Source: JAIQFF01 sp963725615 (GTDB taxonomy: Bacteria > Acidobacteriota > Terriglobia > Terriglobales > Acidobacteriaceae). From it: 64,000 bases of DNA. The stretch covers positions 1 through 64,000 of the forward strand of contig CAVRZO010000024.1 in NCBI GenBank assembly GCA_963725615.1. Direction: 5' to 3'. The position numbers and the translations under genes were made by a program. Below the pieces are notes generated by a model. That model was given only the letters and a program-made list of their open reading frames with translations, made no database searches and had not been told where the DNA came from. Positions 44,120-51,473 of this stretch are shown one piece after another. How positions within the stretch are numbered: position 1 is the first letter of the stretch; the number at the start of each line of letters is the position of its first letter.

Positions 44120-44708
44120 CTACCCCTGCGTCAATGGAATACTCTGCCGGTTATTGTTCAGCACATCTTCAACTTCCACCGAGACCGGCGTGATGTGCAG
44201 AATCCTGTAACGGCGATCAACAATGTCGCCTTCCCCGGCAATAAACACATCCTCGCCTTGAGAGAGAAAGATCCTCTTCGGCTCGCCCGGCTTGTTCGCG
44301 AAACCAAAAAATTTGAGATTGATGGGCGGCGGCGGGGGTGGCCCCTGTGGAATCACGGGGGCGGTCGCCACATGGACCGGCACGATCGGTTTTGGAATTT
44401 CGACCTCGGCCCGGAAGATGTTGCGGCCGGCGCCCTGATACTTGGTGTCCTCGCTGGCCTTCAGCCAGTCATAGCGAAGGGTTGGATCGAGCGAACGCGC
44501 TTCGGGGCTGACGGTGGGCTTCTTCCCTGAAGTGGGTCTTACCGTGACGATCCGGCGTGTCCCGGGCGGCGGGGTCACGATCGGAGTGGGAGATTTTGGC
44601 TGCCGCCGGGGAATCAGGGATCAGGCGCATGACCACAAACACGACAGCGATCACCATCAGAGCGATGGCCGCTATCGTTTTGTTGCGGTTTTCTGTCCCC
44701 AGCCGCAT
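44120..44708 (-). pseudogene. pilP: PilP-like type IV pilus assembly protein, with one frameshift
   Basis: The N-terminus (from ATG 44708, directly after the pilO stop) is an anchor: KTIAAIALMVIAVVFVVMRL. The rest lies in another frame: TPPPGTRRIVTVRP, NIFRAEVEIPKP, KFFGFANKPGEPKRIFLSQG, then EDVFIAGEGDIVDRRYRI and VEVEDVLNNNRQSIPL. This is the PilP pattern. Dropping one A in the AAAA run at 44594-44597 gives AAAKSPTPIVTPPPGTRR in frame and a 195-residue protein. PilP is an inner-membrane-anchored protein that links PilMNO to the PilQ secretin. The frameshift may be an A-run error. Confidence 0.82.
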
Positions 44709-45248
44709 CTACCCGCTCGCCTTCTGATAAGTTTCCAGTTTCAATTGCAGGCGAACCACACCTGCCTGCTCGCCACCCAATTCCACGCTGTTAATGATGA
44801 AGAACAATGGATCGCGCTCCAGCGCGTTGATGAATCGCACCAGTTGCAGATAATCTCCGGAGAAGTCCGCGTCGATCTCTACCGGGCGCAGGCCGACCGG
44901 GGCAGTGTCCTTCGATTTGGAGCGAATCTGTCCGATGCGAACGCCGTTCTGTTTTGCCACCTTGCCAAGTTCTTCGTAAATCGCCGAGTCCTGCGCCGGC
45001 AGCCGGGTCTTGTAGAAATCATCAATCTGATGGCTGGCGAGGGTTATTTTCTTGTCCACGTCCTTGAGCGGCTCCGCCTCGTGCGTTTTGCGCTGCAGCT
45101 CCAGCCACAGCTGGTCCAGTTGTTCACGGCGGGAGCGCTCCGATCCGACCAGCGGAGAAAACAGCAGGACCACGGCAGCAACGTCCACCACCAGCAGGGC
45201 TGCAATCGCAACCTTCGCCTTCTTCCGGATATCGAGGACTTCGCGCAT
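44709..45248 (-). CDS. pilO: PilO type IV pilus alignment subcomplex protein
   Basis: 179 residues with one N-terminal membrane helix (KVAIAALLVVDVAAVVLLFS), a coiled-coil (~35-80) and an alpha/beta ferredoxin-like C-domain (ADFSGDYLQLVRFINALERD, PLFFIINSVELGG). This is the PilO pattern. It pairs with PilN in the PilMNOP inner-membrane platform. It shares an overlap or junction with pilN (start at 45248 inside the pilN stop codon) and its stop touches the pilP start, so the genes are tightly coupled. Confidence 0.88.
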   Translation of the reverse strand: MREVLDIRKKAKVAIAALLVVDVAAVVLLFSPLVGSERSRREQLDQLWLELQRKTHEAEPLKDVDKKITLASHQIDDFYKTRLPAQDSAIYEELGKVAKQNGVRIGQIRSKSKDTAPVGLRPVEIDADFSGDYLQLVRFINALERDPLFFIINSVELGGEQAGVVRLQLKLETYQKASG

Positions 45249-45949
45249 CAGTGCGTCACCTTCTTGTCCGACTTAGCCTTTTCCGGCTTGCCCTTGGCGG
45301 TGACCGGCTTGTCCTTCTCCGTCTTGTCGGTGTTTGTCTTGTCCTTATCCGGGTTGTCCGTGCTCGCCTTGTCCGTGTCGCCGAAATCGGGCACATAGAG
45401 CGCGCTGATATCGAATTGCACGTTGTCTCCCGGCGTCTGTCCCGCCTGGGTCGACTCCTGCTCGATCTGAGTTTGCTGGAAGCGCTGTGAACTTTCCATC
45501 TTGCGCACCAGCTCGAGCGCGCGGTCGCGAGATTCTCCCGCGACTACGAGTTTGATTTTCAACTGGTTGTCGGCCTTGTCGGGATGGATGGAAACCACGT
45601 GCAGCCGCGCCGGCATCACCCTCTCCAGGTCTTCAAAAACCCGGGTCCAGGAGAACGCTTTGCGCAGGAACAGATCGTTGAGAAACTCGGCGCGGTCGCG
45701 AGTGCCGCGATTGGCCGGCAGACTCAGTGTTTCTTCCGCTTTGGCTCTCTGCAGATCGCGAGCTGCGATCTGCTGCTGGCGCTGTTCGATCAGTCCATGA
45801 TCTTTCCGTGCATCGGCCCATCCCGAAAGCGCGCTGTACAGAAGGATTAGAGTGAAAAGGCTCAGCCCCGCCAAAGCTCCGCCCCAGCGCACCCACAGGG
45901 GTCCGGAGTCTTCGTAGGGACGACTGGCGAGATTGATGTCGACGCGCAT
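45248..45949 (-). CDS. pilN: PilN type IV pilus alignment subcomplex protein
   Basis: 233 residues from ATG 45949, one base after the pilM stop. The N-terminal cytoplasmic motif MRVDINLASRPYED binds PilM. A membrane helix follows (LAGLSLFTLILLYSALSGWA), then a coiled-coil and a PilN periplasmic domain (PARLHVVSIHPDKADNQLKI). The C-terminus is a Lys/Asp/Thr-rich tail of ~45 residues (KASTDNPDKDKTNTDKTEKD) that is longer than in most PilN proteins. It lies in the middle of the pil operon. Confidence 0.9.
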   Translation of the reverse strand: MRVDINLASRPYEDSGPLWVRWGGALAGLSLFTLILLYSALSGWADARKDHGLIEQRQQQIAARDLQRAKAEETLSLPANRGTRDRAEFLNDLFLRKAFSWTRVFEDLERVMPARLHVVSIHPDKADNQLKIKLVVAGESRDRALELVRKMESSQRFQQTQIEQESTQAGQTPGDNVQFDISALYVPDFGDTDKASTDNPDKDKTNTDKTEKDKPVTAKGKPEKAKSDKKVTH

Positions 45950-45950
45950 A

Positions 45951-46850
45951 TCAGGAAAGCAAAGCACCGACTACGCCGGCCATTCTCCATTTGGGGATCG
46001 AACCCAGGCTCCGGCCCAGCTGCGACGGGTTCACCAGGTCCGTGACCTGGGCGCCGGTCTGGGCGCGCAGCGCGGGCGCGGCGGTGCCCGATTCAGGCAG
46101 ACCAGCCACAAAAATCTGGCCAATATTCATCTGATAGGTGTCCTGAAAGAATACCACCGAAGGATAGACCTCTTCCGCCAGCTGCTCGCCGGTAATGGTC
46201 ACTCCCCGCGTATTTTCCAGCGTGCGAAACAGCAGTAGTTGCTCACGATCCAGGATGGCGATGCTGGTGGTGCGAGCGTCCACCTTGATGACCAGCGACG
46301 GCTTGGGCGCATCAGCCGCTCCCAGCGCCGCCAGCATCGAAGGCATGACCACACCGGGTTCGTAGCCGGCCTGGCGAAAAGCAGCTTCGTAATCTTCGAC
46401 GACATTGGCCAACGCCACTGCCGCGATCACACGCACGCCCGTGCTCGAAGGCTGCACATGGTAGGAAACCTTGGCTTTGTCCAAGTCGAAGGGTAGAGAT
46501 TTCTTCAGCCGAAAGCGGACCACACCTTCGACTTCGTCCCGCTTGGAGGGCAGAGTCTCGAAATCGAGCAGCACCACCCGGACAGCAGCATCGGGCAGAA
46601 TGGCAATTACATCCCGCGAACGCCCGCCGATATTGCCCAGGACGTCGCGAACCGCTTCGTACGCCCCGTCGGGTTGCCGCAGGTTGTTTTCGATCAGGTC
46701 GGGAACTACGCTCCCGGGGGCAAGTTCGCTTGAGGCGCAGGCCTCGAGCGTGTGTCCTCCGTTCTCGGAGACCCGGCCCGCCAGTACGCGGTCAGCAGAA
46801 ATTTCACAGGCCAGCTTCGGCCTGGATCCAGAATTGGGGGCACGGCTCAT
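45951..46850 (-). CDS. pilM: PilM actin-like type IV pilus assembly ATPase
   Basis: 299 residues with the actin/FtsA-like fold of PilM: LACEISADRVLAGRV in the first strand-loop, VEGVVRFRLKKSLPFDLDKA, VIAAVALANVVEDYEAAFRQ and SLVIKVDARTTSIAILDREQ. It binds the N-terminus of PilN on the cytoplasmic face. Shorter than E. coli-type FtsA and normal for PilM. The gene is followed by pilN one base later. Confidence 0.85.
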   Translation of the reverse strand: MSRAPNSGSRPKLACEISADRVLAGRVSENGGHTLEACASSELAPGSVVPDLIENNLRQPDGAYEAVRDVLGNIGGRSRDVIAILPDAAVRVVLLDFETLPSKRDEVEGVVRFRLKKSLPFDLDKAKVSYHVQPSSTGVRVIAAVALANVVEDYEAAFRQAGYEPGVVMPSMLAALGAADAPKPSLVIKVDARTTSIAILDREQLLLFRTLENTRGVTITGEQLAEEVYPSVVFFQDTYQMNIGQIFVAGLPESGTAAPALRAQTGAQVTDLVNPSQLGRSLGSIPKWRMAGVVGALLS

Positions 46851-46921
46851 GAGTATCTATATGATCCTATAAGTAAAACGCGGTTGAGCGTGCAATTTCA
46901 ATAACCGGAAGGGCACTGGAC

Positions 46922-47004
46922 CAGTCGTCAGTCTTCAGTCGTCGGTCGTCAGCCAATCCAAGGCGGTTAAGCTGACGACTGATGACTGACGACCGACGAC
47001 TGCT
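46922..47004. repeat. 7-bp tandem repeat tract (copy 3), inverted, directly after pilB
   Basis: Two arms of CAGTCGT/CGGTCGT and ACTGACG/ACCGACG units face each other around a ~20-bp spacer, giving an imperfect inverted repeat. The right arm ends at the pilB stop codon. Confidence 0.75.
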
Positions 47005-48687
47005 CTACCGCATGTTCTCGATGAACGTGACCTTGTTGATTTCCTTCAGCGTAGTCATGCCCAGCCTGACCTTATCGAGGGCGGACTCGCGCAGGAAGCG
47101 CATGCCCTCCTCGCGGGCCGCACGGCGGATTTCTGAAGTTGGTTTCTTGACCAGAATCATCTCGCGGATGCGGTCGCTCAGGTCGAGCAGTTCATGGATG
47201 GCCGTCCGGCCCCGGAACCCCGTGCCTGCGCACTCGATGCAGCCTTGCCCTTCGTAAAATGCAACTTGCGACCACTGAACGGGATCGAGTCCGCTGGCCT
47301 CCAGCACTTCGGGAGGATAGTGCACCACAGTACGACAAGATTCGCAGATCAAACGAACCAGCCGCTGCGCCAGGATGCAGTTCAGCGCGGAAACGAAGTT
47401 GTAAGGTTCAACCCCCATGTTCAGGAAACGGCCAATCACGTCTACGACATTGTTCGCGTGTACCGTGGTGAACACCAGGTGGCCGGTGAGCGCTGACTGG
47501 ATGGCAATCTGCGCCGTTTCGGTGTCGCGGATTTCGCCCACCATGATCTTGTCGGGATCGTGGCGCAGAATGGAACGCAGCCCGCGGGCGAAAGTAAGAC
47601 CCTTCTTCTCGTTGACCGGAATCTGGGTAATGCCGCGAATCTGGTACTCGACCGGATCTTCAATGGTGATGATCTTGTCTTCTTCGGTCCGGATTTCGCT
47701 GACCGCGGCGTACAGCGTCGTGGTCTTGCCGCTGCCGGTCGGCCCCGTCACCAGCACCATCCCGTAAGGTTCGGCGATGTAGCGCCGGAACTTTTTCAGA
47801 TCATCTGGATCGAAGCCCACCACGTCGAGAACGAGTTTGTGGAACTTCTCGCTCATCGACTCTTTGTCGAGTACGCGCAGCACCGCGTCCTCACCGTGAA
47901 TCGAAGGCATGATGGACACGCGGAAGTCGATGGGGCGTTCGGGATTGCCGTACTTCACGCGGAAGCGGCCATCCTGCGGAACGCGGCGCTCGGAGATATC
48001 GAGCTCGCTCATCACCTTGATGCGCGAAATGATGGTGGAGTGATGCTCTTTGCCGATCGGCGGCATCGCCTGGGTGAGCACGCCGTCAATGCGGAACTTG
48101 ATGCACACCGAATCGTCGCGAGTTTCGATGTGAATGTCACTGGCCCGCCGCTGCAGCGCGGTAAAAATCGTGGTATCCACCAGCCGGATAATCGGGCTGA
48201 TATCGCCTTGCGCAGTCAGCCGGTCAATGGAGATGCTGTCTTCACCGCCGGCCTCGTCTTCCGAAACCACCGCAAGTGTGAAGCCTTCGCTGGCTTCTTC
48301 CAGCACCCGCTTCGACTGTTCCGTTTTCTTGAGGATCTCGCTGATCTGCGCCAGGGTGGAAACCTTGGTCAGAATACGCTTGCCCAGCAGCAGGCTGATC
48401 TCGTCAATCATCATCAACTGGCTGGGGTCGGCGATGGCAATGGCGAGACGTCCGTCCTCGGTCTCGTTCAGAGGCACGAAGTTATAGCGGAACATCAGGT
48501 CTACGGGAATCTTCTTGAACAGATCGTGCTGCAACTGGAAATTGTGCAGGTCCACGAATTCGCAGCGATAGCGCCGGGCGATGTCCTGCGCTTTGGCCAG
48601 GTCGTCGACGTGGGGAGCGGGAGCGAGCCGGGCCCCTCCATTCCCTCCGTGCGCGACTATGGGTTTAGTTTCCGCCATCTTTGCCAT
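47005..48687 (-). CDS. pilB: PilB type IV pilus extension ATPase
   Basis: 560 residues from ATG 48687, chosen because AGGAAG lies 7 bases upstream; an earlier ATG exists at 48723. The N-terminal GspE/PilB domain covers ~20-150. Walker A is VTGPTGSGKTTTLYAA, the Asp box is KIITIEDPVEYQI, Walker B is KIMVGEIRDTETAQIA and the His box is HLVFTTVHANN. The four-Cys zinc site is CESC...CIECAGTGFRG. It powers pilus extension as a hexamer on the cytoplasmic face. The gene sits between pilC and pilM on the same strand. No retraction ATPase gene (pilT) is in the window. Confidence 0.95.
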   Translation of the reverse strand: MAKMAETKPIVAHGGNGGARLAPAPHVDDLAKAQDIARRYRCEFVDLHNFQLQHDLFKKIPVDLMFRYNFVPLNETEDGRLAIAIADPSQLMMIDEISLLLGKRILTKVSTLAQISEILKKTEQSKRVLEEASEGFTLAVVSEDEAGGEDSISIDRLTAQGDISPIIRLVDTTIFTALQRRASDIHIETRDDSVCIKFRIDGVLTQAMPPIGKEHHSTIISRIKVMSELDISERRVPQDGRFRVKYGNPERPIDFRVSIMPSIHGEDAVLRVLDKESMSEKFHKLVLDVVGFDPDDLKKFRRYIAEPYGMVLVTGPTGSGKTTTLYAAVSEIRTEEDKIITIEDPVEYQIRGITQIPVNEKKGLTFARGLRSILRHDPDKIMVGEIRDTETAQIAIQSALTGHLVFTTVHANNVVDVIGRFLNMGVEPYNFVSALNCILAQRLVRLICESCRTVVHYPPEVLEASGLDPVQWSQVAFYEGQGCIECAGTGFRGRTAIHELLDLSDRIREMILVKKPTSEIRRAAREEGMRFLRESALDKVRLGMTTLKEINKVTFIENMR

Positions 48688-48723
48688 TCCAAATCTTCCT
48701 ACTGCTTCATGTTTCTGCTTCAT

Positions 48724-48803
48724 GTGGTCGCGGGCGACTCGCCCGCGGCCTCTGACTTTGACTCACAGTCTCGCGGGCGAGTCGCCCGCGACCACACGCT
48801 CAA
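48724..48803. repeat. Palindromic intergenic repeat, family B variant (copy 8) between pilC and pilB
   Basis: GTGGTCGCGGGCGACTCGCCCGCGGCC, a ~25-bp spacer, then CGCGGGCGAGTCGCCCGCGACCAC. The arms are long and nearly perfectly inverted. Confidence 0.75.
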
Positions 48804-50005
48804 TGGATATTCGCGCCCAATGAGAAGATCGGCAGATAAAGTGATATCAGCACCCCGCCCACGAACACCGCCATCACAATCAGGATCACCGGCTCGATCA
48901 GCGCCATGGCCGCTCCCAGCGCAGTCTGCACGTCTTCCTCGTAGAACTCAGCCACAGAATTCAGCATGGCCGGCAATGCCCCGGTCGATTCGCCAACTTC
49001 GATCATTTCGACGGAAAGATCGGGAAACATTTTCTGCTCCTCCAGGCTGCTGGAGAGCGTCTGACCCTCGCGTACCCGGATGGCGGCATTGGCGATGCCG
49101 TTGAGAATGCGCCGACTACTCATGGACGCCCCTGCGGTTTCGAGCGAGGGAACCAGCGGCAAGCCGCCCGCCAGTAGAGTCGAAAGCATGCGGGAGAAGT
49201 TCGCCACCTGATATTTCAGCCAGATGTCGCCCAGCATGGGCAGCTTCAAGATGATCGAATCCAGGCGCTCGGCGCCGCGGTCCGTGCTTTTCCAGCGCCA
49301 GAACAATACGCCTCCCACCACCAGCGCGATGGCCAGGTAGGGAGCCCACTTCTGCGCCCTCGTTCCCACTGCCAGCATCAATATTGTGATCGCGGGCAAC
49401 TGGGCGTTCAGGTTTTCGAAGAGTGTCGCAAATTCGGGCACTACGTAAGTCACCAGAAACACCAGCATCACCAGCACCATCGTCACCAGCAGCGCGGGAT
49501 ACACCAGCGACACCGCCAGTTTCTTCTTGAACGTCAATGCCAGCCGCTGGAAGGCGATGTACCGGCCAAGCACTTCTTCCATGTTGCCGCTTTTTTCGCC
49601 CGCCATCAGGGTCGTGGTGTAAATCCGCGGAAACACGCCTTGCGCGGCGAAGGAGTCAGACAACAATTCGCCACTCTTCACCCGCTCCCGAACGTTGGCC
49701 AGGAGCGACTTCAGGTTCGCATCTTTCTGCCGCTTGATCAGCAGATCGAGAGAGTTCAGGATGGGCAGTCCGGCCTTGATCAGGGTCAGAAACTGCTGGT
49801 TGAAGATCACGAACTGGCTCTGCTTGACCTTCCGTCCCCCGAATTGCAGCTTGCCCCCCGAAAACAGGCCTCGGGGTTTTACCCAATAGACCAGGTAACC
49901 CTGCTGCACGAAGCGCTCGCGAACCTCGGATTCCGAGTAACCATGCTCCACCTGCTGCGCCAGATGGCCACGATCGTCCGCGACTTTTACCAGAAACTGG
50001 GCCAT
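48800..50005 (-). CDS. pilC: PilC/GspF type IV pilus inner-membrane platform protein
   Basis: 401 residues with two GspF domains. Motifs: FNQQFLTLIKAGLPILNSLD and FPRIYTTTLMAGEKSGNMEE in the first, NFSRMLSTLLAGGLPLVPSL and MIEVGESTGALPAMLNSVAE in the second. Helices LVYPALLVTMVLVMLVFLVT and LIEPVILIVMAVFVGGVLIS cross the membrane. PilC is the rotor-like platform that PilB turns. It is the first gene of the minus-strand pil operon. The upstream region (50006-50178) has a palindromic candidate operator. Confidence 0.95.
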   Translation of the reverse strand: MAQFLVKVADDRGHLAQQVEHGYSESEVRERFVQQGYLVYWVKPRGLFSGGKLQFGGRKVKQSQFVIFNQQFLTLIKAGLPILNSLDLLIKRQKDANLKSLLANVRERVKSGELLSDSFAAQGVFPRIYTTTLMAGEKSGNMEEVLGRYIAFQRLALTFKKKLAVSLVYPALLVTMVLVMLVFLVTYVVPEFATLFENLNAQLPAITILMLAVGTRAQKWAPYLAIALVVGGVLFWRWKSTDRGAERLDSIILKLPMLGDIWLKYQVANFSRMLSTLLAGGLPLVPSLETAGASMSSRRILNGIANAAIRVREGQTLSSSLEEQKMFPDLSVEMIEVGESTGALPAMLNSVAEFYEEDVQTALGAAMALIEPVILIVMAVFVGGVLISLYLPIFSLGANIH

Positions 50006-50085
50006 ACCCTGGTCCTGTTACCCCTCTCCTCCCCAAGTCTAGCATTCGGAAGCATTAACCTGGCGTGAATATGCCCTAACGGCTG

Positions 50086-50106
50086 ACCTCTAGAGGTACC
50101 TCTGGT
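50086..50106. promoter_or_regulatory. Candidate operator: tandem AGAGGT/ACCTCT half-sites upstream of pilC
   Basis: ACCTCTAGAGGT is a perfect 12-bp palindrome followed directly by ACCTCTGGT, giving three half-sites. It lies about 85 bp before the pilC start. Binding by a regulator is conjecture. Confidence 0.25.
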
Positions 50107-50178
50107 AACACCCGGTTTACACTGCAATTGAGACTTTCAATACATTTCATAAACTACTGATAACAATAACATTGCTTC

Positions 50179-50850
50179 TTATCGACCAAAATCTCCATCC
50201 ACGATTTCGACTCCCGGTGGAGGGCTGAAACGGAAGCGCTGGTCGGCGATTCCAGCGTTTTCCCGCTGCGCGCTAAACCGGTACTCGGTTACCGAGTCGT
50301 CGGCCTCTTCAAATTGGATGCGGGCAATGTGGTAATCAGGTGTAATCTCCAGCACAACTTGGTTGACCCGGTCTGCCATTCCCTTCGGTATACCGCGCAG
50401 CACCGTGTTACCCGGGGTCACCGGCGCCACGTCGGGAGCAGCCGACAGGCCATCCAGCTCCTTTTCGAGGCGCGTCTTGCCCAGAAGAAACCCCAGCGGC
50501 GACCGCAAATCGTCCAGCTTCTTGACCGAACTTCGCCGCACCTGGCGATCGCCGGGAAGATAAAACCATGCGTCCTTGCCATCGCTCAGGAAAAGCTTCT
50601 CTTTAGGAGAACGATATTCCCAGCGCATCTTGCCAGGTTTTTTCAGCCACAGGGACCCAGATTCGGTTCGCTCAATTCCAGCGCCCCGGTAGGTTTCAGT
50701 AAATTCAGCTTGCAGCGTTTGGAGGTGGTTGTAGCGGTTGTCCACGGCCTGAGCGATGGCGTGGACATCGAGGCTCGGATTTCCCGCGACGGCCGGCAGG
50801 AGCGTCAGCAAAATAAAAAAACACCCGGCACTCATCGAACCAATTCTCAC
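50179..50850 (-). CDS. lolA: LolA outer-membrane lipoprotein carrier protein
   Basis: 223 residues with a signal peptide (SAGCFFILLTLLPAVAGNPS). Typical LolA features: LQAEFTETYRGAGIERTESG, SLWLKKPGKMRWEYRSPKEK, LFLSDGKDAWFYLPGDRQV and VLRGIPKGMADRVNQVVLEI. It ferries lipoproteins from the inner membrane to the outer membrane through the periplasm. It is consistent with the several lipoproteins in the window. LolCDE genes are not nearby. Monocistronic. Confidence 0.9.
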   Translation of the reverse strand: MRIGSMSAGCFFILLTLLPAVAGNPSLDVHAIAQAVDNRYNHLQTLQAEFTETYRGAGIERTESGSLWLKKPGKMRWEYRSPKEKLFLSDGKDAWFYLPGDRQVRRSSVKKLDDLRSPLGFLLGKTRLEKELDGLSAAPDVAPVTPGNTVLRGIPKGMADRVNQVVLEITPDYHIARIQFEEADDSVTEYRFSAQRENAGIADQRFRFSPPPGVEIVDGDFGR

Positions 50851-51473
50851 TAGCCAACCATATCGCAGTTCGCCGTTCAGGTGTGGAAAGTAGCGCCGGC
50901 GCTACGAAAATCCTCCAAAAACGAAAGCGTCCCAGACTCATTGAGTCATGGGACGCTCGTCGAACAGCCCTCCCCCGAAGTCTGCTCACGAACAGCCTAG
51001 CGTCTTGGGCACCAGGTGGGAATGGCCCCAATGGGCTAGTTACAAGATAGTAATCGGTGCGGCAAGGCGTGGATCCGCGGTGGAACATGTTTCGCGTGGT
51101 CGCGGAAGTTTCCTTCCACAGTAATTTGAGTTCGAGTTACATGCGTAATCCGTCCGACGATTACCGCGCGAACAGGCCGTGAGGGCCTCCAGCGGGAGGA
51201 AGACGCTGCCTACGAGCCAAGTTCTTTGTTTGGCAGCCTTCTCTTGGCCTCGGCTGGGGCGGGCTCTTGCCTTGACATGTGCATAAGTTAGCCCTGCCAT
51301 GGCCTTGCGATTGCTCTGTTCTACGTAGACCTCCCCAGATTTTCTGCTTGCGTCAGCAACTTGGAAATTCCACAGGTACCGTCTGCCAAGGTGGGTCGCA
51401 AACTCCCCTGAATACACGCGGTCACCATGCACAGTCAGTACGACACGAGCACGAGAGTCGGAGCAAGAGGACA
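50851..51473. other. Long intergenic region with a strong hairpin, lolA to NodB gene
   Basis: 623 bp. No convincing protein gene; a 169-residue minus-strand frame (51040-51549) is rejected. A strong hairpin with a U-tract on the minus strand lies at 50915-50956, just before lolA. The rest is structured but unassigned. Confidence 0.45.
50915..50956 (-). terminator. Hairpin with U-tract in the lolA leader (terminator or attenuator)
   Basis: On the minus strand, GCGTCCCA-T-GACTCA-A-TGAGTC-TGGGACGC forms a 14-bp stem and is followed by TTTCGTTTTT. It lies 65 bp upstream of the lolA start and has no gene ending above it, so it may end an unknown small RNA or act as an attenuator. Confidence 0.6.

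Noticed and set aside
47560..49104. 514-residue open frame on the plus strand
   Set aside because: Antisense to pilB and part of pilC, both with complete catalytic motifs.
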